A DNA stretch of 64,000 nucleotides from Arachis hypogaea (GCF_003086295.3 NC_092054.1:32518393-32582392); one strand, 5' to 3'; counted from the stretch's first letter, positions 44,906-55,947 are shown. Program-made: numbers and translations. Notes: generated by a model from the letters alone, not told the origin.

Positions 44906-45680
44906 TTTCAGAAATTGGGGTGAATGGGTGAGATTGGGGTCTGGAGATTTGGGTTTCACTTTGTTTCAGGCTTTCACATTTCAGCGCCGTGAAGGAAGGA
45001 ACAAGGAAGGCTGGAAGGGAAGGGACGAAGGGTGAAGACGTGAAGTGCAAAATGTGAAAATGAGATTAGGGTTAGGTTAGGTGGCTGCAACACAAAGTAA
45101 CTAACGTATATATATTTTTTATTTTTTTATCTTTTAATTATTTTGTGCGGATCCGCGGATCGGATACGCGGATACAGCACAGAAATCTGCAATCCGATCC
45201 TTAATATGTGCGGATCGGATCCTATCCTATCCGATCAGTTTACGGATCGGATCATATCCGCAATTATCGGATCGGATGCGGATAAATACCGCAGATCTAC
45301 GGATATGATCCGATCCATGGACAGCCCTAGTTGTGATAAGAACGTATTGAATGCCCATTTATGAAATTGGGCGGCTAATCTTTCCTATGCTGAAGGAATA
45401 ACTTTTCAAGGCAAGTTTAAAATTAATGAAGGTTGAAATCAAAAGCTTGTCACCTGTATAAATAGTAGAAGCAACGATTGAAACAACACAGTACACACAG
45501 CAATAACAATATTCTCTCTCTTTATACTCTTCTCTCTTTACATACGATACTACTTATATTAGTAATATATATAAATCACTTTTATTATATCAAGATAATT
45601 ATATTGGTGAACATTAATACTAGAATTTTATATCTCTCTATCTTATATTTATATCTTCCTTATTTATTTATTTTACAACA

Positions 45681-48610
45681 AAAGGTGATTTTTGAGGTTT
45701 TTTTATGGTTTTAAAAGTCAGACCGGACCAACCGGTCGAACTGATCTAATCGCGAACCGATGATATTAACAATCCAGTTTAGGGCTGGCAATGGTTAGGG
45801 TAGGGTAGGTTTACCCGCGGGTTTAAAATTCTATTAAAACTCTACCCTACCCTACCCGCGGGTTGAGAATCTCTCAATCCTAACCCTACCCGCACCCTAA
45901 AGTTCTAAACCCTACCCTACCCTACCCTACTCGTAGAAATATCAAATTTTTTAAAAGTAAATATAAAATTCAATAATTTCAAATTTTACATATTAATGAC
46001 ATAAAAAATAACAAACTAATGCTCTAAATCACTAAATTAACTAACTAGTTTAGTGGTTGTTCACTTATTGTAAGTCATTACATAAGAGAGGTTGTGAGTT
46101 TAACTCTCACTTTCTTCACTATATACCTAATTTTTATAAAATATGTGTTATATTTGAGGTGCGGGTAGGGTAGGGTAGAGTACACCCTAAACTCGTACCC
46201 TACCCTACCCGCAGGCATACCCAGACCGTATCCTACCCTACCCGAACGGGTTGGACCGGGTTGAGTACTCGCGGGTAGGGTATGAATTGCCAGCCCTAAT
46301 CCAGTTAGATACCGATGGAGAATCGCTAAACTGGCCAGTCCTGACAGGTTAGAATGGACCGGGAACCGGTTGGTTTGAAAGAAACGGCGTCGTTTTGGCA
46401 GAAATACTGAACCATGCCTCTCACTCTCACTTCACTTCTCACTCCTCTCTCCTCTCAACCTCGAGCAGAACTCTGAATCACAGTCATTCCCCCTTCTCCA
46501 ACCCTAGCCTCTCTTGAAGCCACTGCCGCCGCCCGTCCGTCGAGCTACTGCCGCCATCCGTCCGTCGGGCTCGGCCGCCGTCCGTCTGTGTAGCCACTGG
46601 TCCCATGAGGAGCAACCCCTGCTCTCTTCTTCCGCGAGCTCGGCCCAGCCCTCGTCTTCATCTTCTCGCCGTCGTCTGGTTGGCGTCGTCCGTCAATCAA
46701 CGGTCTGTCGGCGTCGTCTTCGAAGGTCAGTGGCTCAGTGCTCGCTTGTTCTTCACTTGTTCAGTTGTTCTTTTTTTTTTTCTTTTTTATGCTCTGTTTC
46801 TGTTATTAGCTCTGGTCTGTAATTGGCTCTGGTCTCTGATTACCTCCGGTTTTGTGTGTTGTGATTTTATTGATTAGTGAATGTCTTGTGATTAGCTCTG
46901 GTTCTTCACTGATTATTGGTTCTTTACTGATTCGTGATTAGCTCTGGTTCTTTACTGATTTTGTGTGTTGTGTTTTACTGTTTTGTTTTGTGATTTAAAT
47001 TTAATTGTACTTAGATTGTGATTATTGAAATTTGGATGATCATTGAATGTTTTCTGCGTTTAACTTTTTATTGAATGATTATTTGATTATTGATTAGCTC
47101 TGGCTGTGTTGGTGTTCTGTATGTCGTGATTTGTTTGCGTATGATGTGCTGGCTGTTCTGTATATTGTGATTTTTTTGCGTAGCGATCTGCTGCTGTGTT
47201 GTGTTTAACTGTTTTGGTGACTTAATTGTGTTTAGATTGTGATTGTCTTGACGAATTATTGATTTCAGTTATGGATTACCTCAATTGTGTTCTTCCCAAT
47301 TTCAAGCCTCTTTAGATGCAAGTCATTAATAGATAGATCTTCATGGAAATCAATTCTAAATTTCCAGATTAAAGGGCTCTTGGTTATGGCTGTATAGCTC
47401 TGGTTTAATGCTACTTGAACATGGGACTTGTGTTCAAATGGAAAACATAAGAGTTGACTGCTAAACTGTATTCCAGGTTTTTCTTGAAGTGTGTTATAAC
47501 AAAAATAGTTGTAGCAACTTTTCTACTTGTAAGGAATGGTGATATGATTAGGAAAATTTGCAAGTTTTACATGATATATCAGCTAAAGAGTAGATAAAAG
47601 TGATGCAAACATGACGAGAGTAAAGTTGATCACATTGCATTTCCTTTTTAGGGTTGTGTTTATAATTTATTTATTATTTTATTATAAAACGATTTTTTTT
47701 GTTGAACCACGGTTGAACCGGTTGGATCAGTCAACCAGTGACTAGAACGGCTCGATGACCGATCCAGTTCTCAGAACCTTGGTTTTTCCCTTCAATGATC
47801 ACTGTTTTAGATCTCTTTGTTCTTGAGATTTGGTTTTATTTCTGGTTGGGACGGGTGATGTGAATCTTTTACTTGGAAGTTGGTTTTTGGTGCTTTCCTT
47901 TTCAAGTTGCTTGCTGCTTCAATTTGAGGGAATTGTGAATTTGTTTTAAGCTGTGATTGAAGGTTCCTTCGTTTGGGTGTTCTTCACTTTCCCAGTGATA
48001 GTAGCTACCACTATGTGTATGGAAGCTTAGCCTTTGATTCTTTGAGCATACACGTATCAAGTTATTCTCACTTTGTTGCTGTGTTTTAGTTGTTCCTATT
48101 GGTGGTGTTGTGATGTTACTGTGTTTTAATTGTTCTTGTTGTTATTGTGATTTTTAGTTCATGTTCGTGTTCTTGTTTTATTATAATTTGCTATAACTTT
48201 TTAATTGTTTGTGTCTTATAATTTGCTATAATTTGTTAACTTGTTGGGTTGCTGTGTTATAAACTTATAATTGTTCTTGTCGTTGTATAATTTGTGTCTG
48301 ATTGATAACTTATATTTGTTTTAGTTATAAACGATAGTATCAATTAAAAAACATTTGTTATAATTTCGTTATTTGACTTTTGAATTTGTACTTGAATGAG
48401 TTTATAACATTTTGTTTGATGTAATACTTTTTAATTTAGATGACATTTTAAGGTTTACAATAGATTATGATTATGTTTATTGGATTTATTTATATATTTT
48501 ATTATTATTTTATTATAAAATGATTATTTCGGTTGAATTACGATTAAACCAATAAATCATCAATAGCTAGAACGGTTCGATGACCGATTTGGTTTTCAGA
48601 ACCTTGCTCA
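45681..48610. other. Non-coding region with repeated AACCGGTT-rich segments; possible transposon
   Basis: Segments rich in ACCGGTT and GGACCGG lie at 45715-45771/46307-46380, and similar text in inverse sense lies at 47680-47783 and 48515-48607 (AGAACGGYTCGATGACCGAT and TTCTCAGAACCTTG or TTTTCAGAACCTTG). The last two are direct repeats of each other about 830 bp apart. Between them lie a C/T- and GC-rich stretch (46400-46740) that looks like a gene 5' end, and a long T-rich part with repeats of TGATTAGCTCTGGTTCTT (46884-46958). This may be a cut-and-paste element carrying gene-derived DNA. I see no protein-coding gene. Confidence 0.4.
45780..46298. mobile_element. Non-autonomous hAT-type MITE with TAGGGTAGGG repeats
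   Basis: 519 bp, inverted ends TAGGGCTGGCAAT, perfect 8 bp TSD ATCCAGTT (45772-45779 and 46299-46306). Subterminal TAGGGTAGGGTA and CCCTACCCTACCCGC tracts occur in both orientations. AT-rich core, no coding. Confidence 0.9.
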
Positions 48611-49203
48611 TAAGCCTCACTCACTTTATAAGTTTCTATCTCTAACACCCACTGTCCGCGTCAGCACCCACGCCAGCTAGTCTCGTCGCCGCTGGTGTGC
48701 TGTCGCTGCCACTGCTCTGCTCTCACCTTCACTGCCTCTGTTCTTCCCACGCAATTTCCCCCAATGCCTTTCTCTCCTTTTCTCCCTATCCCATTACTTG
48801 CGTGCTCTTTGTTCTCATCTCCCTCGCCGCTATGCTTTCGCTGCCACTACTGTTTATTACATCTATTTATACTGTGACTCTGTTTATTAACTTTGTAAGT
48901 TTATTACATTATTTATTTGTTTATTTATGGCTCTCTTTATAATATGTGCTTCCTTGGGATTGAAACTGAATCCATCTATAAAAATGAAGATAAATTTTGC
49001 CGATTATGGTTTTGGTCTGATTGAAGCTTTAAACTAATTTAGGTTTATCATTGAAATTTGAATATTTTAGTATAAGATTGAAAGATTATTTGCTAATTTA
49101 TGTTTTTGGCTGTGTGATAGGAAGATAGTATTGCCATATGCTCTCAGAATGGATATATGAATGATAGAGTTATTTAGGTGACGCGCACCACCTGGTTGAT
49201 AGA
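48611..49203 (+). promoter_or_regulatory. Probable DER upstream region
   Basis: Upstream of the DER ATG. It holds a C-rich stretch (48650-48850), possibly an untranslated first exon, and AT-rich DNA. I cannot place the transcription start. ORFs here are short and without domains. Confidence 0.35.
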
Positions 49204-51825
49204 ATGCTTCGCCTAGTGCTTCTGAGAATTAGGACTGGCACTCGCAGCCGCAACCTTACACCTTCCTTCACCTCCCTTCATGTGATTCCCAGGTGCTTCT
49301 GCACCCATGAAAAGAAGTCTTCTCTGGATTTTACTCGAATTGAAGTGCAGCACCTCCCAAGGGTGCTGATTATAGGACGTCCCAACGTAGGAAAGTCTGC
49401 ATTGTTTAACCGTTTGATTCGGAGGAGGGAGGCTCTGGTATACAATACCCCGGAGGACCATGTCACACGTGACATCCGAGAGGGACTTGCCAAGTTGGGT
49501 GACCTTCGCTTCAGAGTGTTGGACTCTGCAGGCCTTGAAGCCCAAGCATGTTCCGGCACCATCCTCCACCGAACTGCTTCCATTACTGCTAATGTCTTAC
49601 ACAACTCTCACTTGGCTCTCTTTGTCACTGATGCAAGAGCTGGACTTCATCCTCTTGATCTGGAGGTTGCCAAGTGGCTCCGCAGGCATGGTCCTCAAAT
49701 CAAACCCATCGTTGCCATGAATAAATCCGAATCACTCTTTGATTCTGATGGCTCGCTAGCCTCTGCTGCCAATGAATTGTACCGGTTAGGATTCGGGGAT
49801 CCTATTGCTATATCTGCCGAGACTGGCCTTGGTATGCCGGACCTTTATCACTGTCTTAGACCTCTGCTCCACCAACATATGCTTCGTCTCCTCAATGGTA
49901 ACTCAATTCTAATCTCGCTGCATTGCATTCCATCATTGTTTGTTGCCATCTAATTTTGCATTCATGCTTGTTAATATAGACCTAGATGACGGTGATCACG
50001 ACAATAGCTGCATTGGGGATGGTAGCACCCCTGAGATTGAAGAAAGTAAGCTTCCATTGCAGTTGGCAATTGTAGGGCGCCCAAATGTTGGGAAATCAAC
50101 CTTACTCAATACGTTGTTACAAGAAGATCGTGTTCTTGTGGGTCCTGAAGCTGGTCTCACAAGAGACTCAATCAGGACAGAGTTTGAATTTCAAGGAAGA
50201 ACAATTTATCTGGTACGTTCCCTAGATATTTTGTTATGGACTTAGGACTATCAATAGAGTTGAAGATCAATAACAGAGAAAAGCAGGATGTTGGTTGTAA
50301 TATATTGCCTGGTCTTCATGATAAAGTCATTCCCAACTTGCAATAATTTCAATTTTCTTTTCATATATTTTCTTGGTACATCAGTTATATGTTTAATCAT
50401 TGAACATAACAGAATCTGTAAGCTGGAATGAGTATAAATTGTCAGCATTGGAACCTATATTTTGATAAAAGGTGGTTGATAGTCAGGCTGACATGGTTTG
50501 CGTTAGGGGTAATAAATAGCTCCTAAGTGAACATCTAGTATTGTTAAAATTTTTGAATTTTGTCCTGCCATTCAGGTTGATACTGCTGGGTGGTTGCACA
50601 GGACAAAACAGGAGAAAGGAGCAGCATCCTTGAGCATTATGCAATCAAGAAAGAGTCTACTCCGAGCTCATATAATTGCTTTGGTGCTAGATGCAGAAGA
50701 GGTATGGTGTACATATTGCACATTTTGAACAACTGCATTTTTTCATAAGCCCTATTGTTGTAATTTACTTCATTTGCTTCTGTTCAGTGTTCACAAACCA
50801 GAAGTTTAAGCTAAAAAGACATTTTTGTGATTGAGAACTAGGGAGTGTTATTTTTCTTAGTTGTCTCATGTCTGTATATCAGATTGTAAATGCTAGGCGA
50901 AGTATGACGCATGCTGAAGTGGTTATAGCCCGAAGGGCAGTGGAAGAGGGGCGCGGCTTGGTTGTGATTGTGAACAAGATGGACCTTCTGAGAGGCAAAG
51001 ACAAAACATCATCCTATGAGAAGGTTATGGAGGCTGTTCTTCAAGAAATTCAAACAGTTATACCCCAGGTTTGTCTTTTTGACAAAGCTTGACATTAATT
51101 CTAGATTGTTGTGTTTGACATCAGGCTTTGAAGTGTTCTAGATGTCAGAATTAGGTATTTGGACATGATGCTATAATTAGCAATGATTTCCAAACAGAAG
51201 AAAATTGAGGATGAACACTGAACAATAAACAAGACTTGTCGTCTGTTCTGTGATTCAGCATTGATTTTTGGCAACTGTCAACAGATAACAGGAATCCCAG
51301 TCGTATTCATTTCAGCTCTGGAGGGAAGGGGCCGGACTGCTGTCTTGAACCGGGTCATTGATACATACGAAAAATGGTGTTCAAGATTACCAACCGCTCG
51401 CCTTAACCGTTGGTTGCAAAAGGCAATAAACTTCATCTAAAATCACTTGAATCTGGCAGTAATTTTCTTTTTCTTACTTTGGTTCTCCTCTCTCATTTGT
51501 TGATCAGGTTATGAGCCGGCATTCATGGAAAGACCAGGCAGCACAGCCAAAGATAAAGTATTTCACTCAGGTCAAGGCTCGGCCACCTACGTTTGTTGCA
51601 TTTGTGCGTGGGAAGACTCAGCTCTCAGACACAGACATCAGGTTCTTAACAAAATCCTTGAAGGAAGATTTCGATTTGGGTGGAATTACCATAAGAATCA
51701 TGCAACGTTCCGTCGCTAAGAAAGATGCAACTGGTAGTAGTAGTAGTAGTAGTAGCAAGAGTAGTCATCCGGTTTCTAGAGCTGAAAGGGTGGTGTCTGA
51801 CAAGAGAAGCGTCTCAGTTGAATGA
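49204..51825 (+). CDS. DER: Organellar double GTPase of the Der/EngA family, six exons
   Basis: Coding exons 49204-49897, 49980-50212, 50576-50701, 50883-51068, 51285-51422 and 51508-51825 give 1695 bases, 564 residues. Der/EngA proteins have two tandem GTPase domains and a C-terminal KH-like domain and act in maturation of the large ribosomal subunit in bacteria and organelles. GTPase 1: GRPNVGKS (58-65), DSAGL (107-111), NKSE (173-176). GTPase 2: GRPNVGKS (264-271), DTAGW (311-315), NKMD (382-385), SAL (423-425). KH-like part about 440-540, with [17 protein letters not shown]. The Arg-rich N-terminus without acidic residues ([17 protein letters not shown]) suggests a mitochondrial presequence; a plastid is possible. 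The fifth intron is GC-AG; the others are GT-AG. A Ser run near the C-terminus comes from an AGT microsatellite. Copia E8 lies 1 base after the stop. Confidence 0.93.
51423..51507 (+). other. DER intron 5, GC-AG type
   Basis: 85 bp. Donor AAAAG|GCAATA and acceptor TTGATCAG|GTT. The protein frame and family alignment (RWLQK then VMSRHSW) require a junction here, and no GT donor in the right phase is present. Confidence 0.8.
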
Positions 51826-51826
51826 C

Positions 51827-52084
51827 TGTTGACTAAATCAAATCAAAATCAGATTCCTAATTCCTTTCCTGAATCTTTTATGTAAATAGAATTAATTATA
51901 AATCTTTTTCTTTTTGGGTTTAGCTTAATTTTAGAGATTTTATGATTAGAAATCTTTCCTTTATTTTAGGCTAGTATTTTTCCTTTCTTTCCTATTTTCT
52001 AGTTATTTCTATTTCTGTAATTCCTTTATAAAGAGGCTGATTCCCTGTACATTTGATAATACAATACATTCAAACACTTCAATT
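51827..52084 (+). repeat. E8 5' LTR
   Basis: Starts TGTTGACTAAATC and ends ACTTCAATT. The TATAAAGAGG element near 52027 may be the TATA box. Same orientation as DER, so it can supply the 3' end of DER transcripts. Confidence 0.9.
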
Positions 52085-52096
52085 TGGTATCAGAGC
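52085..52096 (+). promoter_or_regulatory. E8 primer binding site, initiator tRNA-Met
   Basis: TGGTATCAGAGC directly after the LTR, the usual copia primer site. Confidence 0.9.
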
Positions 52097-52129
52097 AGGA
52101 TCTCTGCACTGTGCCTCTGATTTATAGCT

Positions 52130-53011
52130 ATGGTTGACAGTTCCTCAGTCATTAATCCTGAACAGAAGGAGAACACCACTCCTACTCCAATTGCTCATAA
52201 GGCTGAAAAATCATCATTGAGTAAGGAATAGGTTGAGCAGCTCATAAGGTTGTTAAATTCCAGTTCTGTGTCTAGTACTCCTAGTGGTTCTTTGGCTCAA
52301 ACAGGTAATTTTAGTATTCCTATGTCCCTTAACTGTACCTCAAACTTGAATGCACCATGGATTATTGATTCAGGTGCATCTGACCATATGACCAGTCTCT
52401 CCCCTTTATTTAAAACTTATTTTCCTTGCTTTGAAAATGAAAAAATTAGAGTTGCTGATGGTAGTTTTTCATCTATTGCTGGAAAAGGTACAATTAAACT
52501 GTCCAAAAACATTGACCTAAGAAATGTCCTACATGTACCAAAGCTTTCTTGTAATCTTCTCTCTATTAGTAAAATCTGCAAGGATTCCAATTGTGCTGTG
52601 ACATTCTTTGATACTCATGGTATTTTTCAGGACCGGACTTCGGGAAAGATGATTGGCAGTGCTAAGATGATGGATGGGCTTTATCACTTTGAGGATATTT
52701 CGGAGGATAAAATAGTTCAAGGATTTAGTGGTATAAGTTCTATGCCTATAAAGGACCAAATAATTCTCTGGCACAATAGACTAGGACACCCTAGTTTTCC
52801 ATATCTCAAACACTTGTTTCCAAGTTTGTTTAAAAATATTGATTCTTCCTTACTTAAATGTGAAAGTTGTATTCGTTCAAAGAGCCATAGAGCTCCTTAT
52901 TACTCTCAACCTTATCATGCATCTAAACCCTTCCACTTGATTCATAGTGATGTATGGGGTCCATCAAAAATAACTCAATTTGAAAAAAAAATGGTTTGTA
53001 ACTTTTATTGA
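52130..53011 (+). pseudogene. E8 residual gag start fused to protease and pre-integrase domain
   Basis: ATG 52130 (MVDSSSVINPEQKEN) opens a frame broken by TAG at 52229-52231. The frame then reaches the copia protease motif WIIDSGASDHMTS (about 52357-52395) and the pre-integrase zinc region (LWHNRLGHPSF, CESCIRSKSH). Only about 75 residues precede the protease, so gag, including its zinc knuckle, has been deleted. The frame ends just after an A-run (about 52982-52990) where a shift of one base separates it from the downstream ORF. Confidence 0.82.
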
Positions 53012-55682
53012 TGACCACACACGACTATGTTGGATCTATCTCATGCATGAAAAATCTAAGGTTTCTAAAATTTTTCAGTATTTTTCAACAATGGTAGAAA
53101 CACAATTTGACACAAAAATTTCAATATTAAGAAGTGATAATGGCACTGAATACTTTAATAAAAATCTTGGTGAATTTCTTCAAAAGAAAGGTATTCAACA
53201 TCAATCTACATGCTCCAATACACCCCAACAAAATGGCATTGCTGAAAGGAAGAATAAACACCTTCTTGAAGTAGCACGTGCCATTATGTTTGAGGGTAAT
53301 ATTCCAAAGTATTTATGGGGAGATGCTGTTCTAACAGCAGCTTATCTCATAAATCGAATGCCCACACGTGTGTTAAATTACTGCACACCGTTGGATACTT
53401 TCAAAAAGAATTTTCCAGCATGCAGGTTGCATTCTGACTTACCTTTAAAAGTATTTGGTTGCACTGTGTTTTTACATACACCTTCATATCGAAGTAAACT
53501 TGATCCAAGGGCAGAAAAATGTATTTTTATTGGCTATTCCCCAAGTCAAAAGGGTTATAAATGTTTCAATCCACACACCAAGAAAATTCATGTAAGTATG
53601 GATGTTACTTTTTTGGAACATGAAACCTTTTTTCAAAAAAATTCTCTTCAGGGGGAGAGTCTAAGGAAAGAAATTTTTTTGCATGAACCTTTACCCACTC
53701 CTATCTTACATATTGAGGATACAACTTTCACTAATCAAGTAAATTCTGAAACAATTGCAAAACAAGATGTGAAAACCAATTCTGAAATTGTGCCAGAATT
53801 AGTTGGAATCCAAACAGGAAAAGAAATACCACAAGAAAATGAGCTTCGGTGTTATGTTCGGAAATATCCCAAGAAGACTAGAGACCAGCCCATCATCTCT
53901 GTACCAACCCAATCTGAAAACCCGGAAGACGGCCCAACTGTAGTACTTCAGGAACTTCGAGGTAAATCTGAAATTGTCACTTCTAATAATAATTTGCCAA
54001 TAGCCCTTAGGAAAGAAACCAAAACCTGCACCAAAAAAGTACTTAAAACCAACACCAACCATCCTATTTCCAATTATGTCTCTTACCAAAATCTCTCTAA
54101 AAAACATCGAGCTTTTACTTCTAAAATTACAAATCTGTTTGAGCCTAGGAACATAGAAGAAGCACTAGATGATCCCAACTGGAAATTAGCAGTGATGGAA
54201 GAGTGGCATGCACTCAAGAAAAATGAAACTTGGGAGATTGTCGATCTGCCACAGAATACAAAATTGGTTGGCTGCAGGTGGGTTTTTACCATCAAGTACA
54301 ATGCTGATGGAAGCATAGAGAGGTATAAGGCTAGGTTAGTAGCTAGGGGATATACACAAACCTATGGAGTAGACTATCGAGAGACTTTTTCTCCAGTTGC
54401 CAAACTCAGTTCTGTGCGGGATTCTCTTATCTCTTGTTGCGAATTACAATTGGCCTTTACACCAATTGGATATAAAGAATGCTTTCCTGAATGGGGACTA
54501 GAGGAAGAGGTGTTCATGAAACTTCCACCTGGATTTGAAGCTGAACTAGGGAGGAATAAAGTGTGCAAACTAAAGAAATCTCTCTATGGATTGAAACAAT
54601 CCCCAAGAGCTTGGTTTGAACGACTTGGAATGGTGGTGAAGGGACTTGGTTATACTCAAAGCCAAGCTGACCATACACTTTTCTATAAGCATTCAGCAGC
54701 TAATAAAACTGTCATCTTAATTGTATATGTGGATGACATTATTCTGACAGGTGATGATTTTTTGGAGCTAAAAGACTTGAAGGAGAAGCTTGCCAAAGCA
54801 TTTGAAATCAAAGAACTTGGCTCATTAAAATACTTCCTTGGAATTGAATTTGCAAGGTCTAAGGAAGGCATTTTTATGAACCAACGAAAGTACATCCTAG
54901 ATCTTTTAAAAGAGACGGGATTACTTGGTTGTAAAGCTGCTGAAACACCTATAGAGCTTAACTTAAAATTGAAGCCAGCTGAACCAGAAAATGTAATGGA
55001 CAAAGGGAGATATCAGCGATTGGTAGGGAGGCTAATCTATTTATCCCATACACGCCCGGATATAGCCTTTGCTGTGAGCATGGTAAGCCAGTTTATGCAT
55101 TCACCTGGTCAAGAACACATGGATGCTGTCTTTAGAATCCTAAGGTACTTAAAAGGGTCGCCTGGGAAAGGGTTACTCTATAAAAAGCATGGACATCTTC
55201 AAGTAGAAGTTTATACAGATGCAGATTGGGTTGGGAATGTCATGGATAGAAGGTCAACATCTGGGTATTGTACTTTTGTTGGCGGAAACCTGGTTAGTTG
55301 GAGGAGTAAAAAACAGAGTGTTGTGGCACGAAGTAGTGCAGAAGCTGAGTTTAGAGCAGTGGCTCATGGAATATGTGAAGCAATATGGGTAGAGAAAATC
55401 CTACAAGAACTAAAAGTTTCCATTTCTCCACCAATGAGGTTGTATTGTGACAACAAATATGCAATTTCCATTTCCCATAATCCAGTGTTGCATGATAGAA
55501 CTAAACATGTTGAAGTTGACAAGCATTTTATCAGGAAAAAGATTGAGAGAGGACAGATTTGCATTTCATATATTCCAACCACGGAACAATTAGCAGATAT
55601 TCTAACTAAAGGATTACCCAAGAAGACTTTTGATAGCATAATAAGCAAGCTGTCAATAAATGATATCTTCAAGCCAGTTTGA
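52980..55682 (+). pseudogene. E8 copia pol: integrase, reverse transcriptase, RNase H (long open frame with a scrambled window)
   Basis: About 900 codons are open. Integrase: TFIDDHTRLCWIY, ILRSDNGTEYFN, TPQQNGIAERKN (D, D, E residues; the first Asp region lies across the frameshift). Reverse transcriptase: CRWVFTIKYNADGS, ARLVARGYTQ, KKSLYGLKQSPRAWFERL, LIVYVDDIILTGDD. RNase H: VYTDADWVGN, RSTSGYCTFVGGN, SWRSKKQSVVARSSAEAEF, LYCDNKYAIS, THVEVDKHFI-like end. Between about 54418 and 54500 the text does not fit the family in this frame, but the +1 frame there does. The catalytic motif A of the reverse transcriptase (LDIKNAFL) lies in that other frame. Two opposite one-base indels explain this, so the open frame does not encode an active enzyme. 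Confidence 0.88.
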
Positions 55683-55689
55683 GGGGGAG

Positions 55690-55947
55690 TGTTGACTAAA
55701 TCAAATCAAAATCAGATTCCTAATTCCTTTCCTGAATCTTTTATGTAAATAGAATTAATTATAAATCTTTTCCTTTTTGGGTTTAGCTTAATTTTAGGGA
55801 TTTTATGATTAGAAATCTTTCCTTTATTTTAGGCTAGTATTTTTCCTTTCTTTCCTATTTTCTAGTTATTTCTATTTCTGTAATTCCTCTATAAAGAGGC
55901 TGATTCCCTGTACATTTGATAATACAATACATTCAAACACTTCAATT
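55690..55947 (+). repeat. E8 3' LTR
   Basis: 258 bp copy of the 5' LTR, followed by TSD ATGAC. Confidence 0.92.

Larger units (their letters stand above)
41110..45329 (-). mobile_element. hAT superfamily DNA transposon
   Basis: 4220 bp with inverted ends TAGGGCTGTCCATGGATC and a perfect 8 bp TSD GTTGTGAT (41102-41109 and 45330-45337). Dense subterminal GGATCGGATC and GCGGATATATCCGC repeats lie at 41120-41290 and 45147-45320. It carries a broken hAT transposase on the minus strand. Regions 41290-42056 and 44263-45146 are non-coding; the latter holds a short G-rich tandem repeat. Confidence 0.95.
37656..45680 (+). mobile_element. E7: Ty1/copia element, 5'-truncated, 3' LTR split by a hAT transposon
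   Basis: Starts in mid-pol (FKDIRRNGYHI, the same point as 58674 in E9) directly after the MULE end. The pol is closely similar to E9. The polypurine tract AAAGGGGAG (41092-41100) precedes a 3' LTR that starts TGTTGTGAT (41101-41109), is interrupted by hAT, and resumes at 45338 to end TTTTACAACA at 45680. Confidence 0.88.
41101..45680 (+). repeat. E7 3' LTR interrupted by hAT
   Basis: Two parts, 41101-41109 and 45338-45680, about 352 bp together; ends TGTTGT and ACAACA are inverted. TATAAATAG (45455-45463) is a likely TATA box. The interior differs strongly from the E9 LTR although the pol genes are close. Confidence 0.85.
51827..55947 (+). mobile_element. E8: Ty1/copia element inserted next to the DER stop codon
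   Basis: LTRs 51827-52084 and 55690-55947 (258 bp each, about 3 differences by eye), TSD ATGAC (51822-51826 and 55948-55952), initiator tRNA-Met primer site, and polypurine tract GAGGGGGAG (55681-55689). It has protease, integrase, reverse transcriptase and RNase H; gag is almost entirely missing. Confidence 0.93.

Noticed and set aside
45800..45930. Interstitial telomere repeat
   Set aside because: The units are CCCTACC and TAGGGTA, not the plant telomere unit CCCTAAA, and lie inside a MITE with a clear TSD.
46514..46877. Ser/Arg-rich ORFs that look like a first exon
   Set aside because: No domain, no clear splice partner; the segment lies in repeat-rich DNA and could be captured sequence.
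52975..52995. Programmed frameshift at an A-run between E8 ORFs
   Set aside because: Copia elements normally use one frame here; a slip in the homopolymer or an assembly error is more likely.
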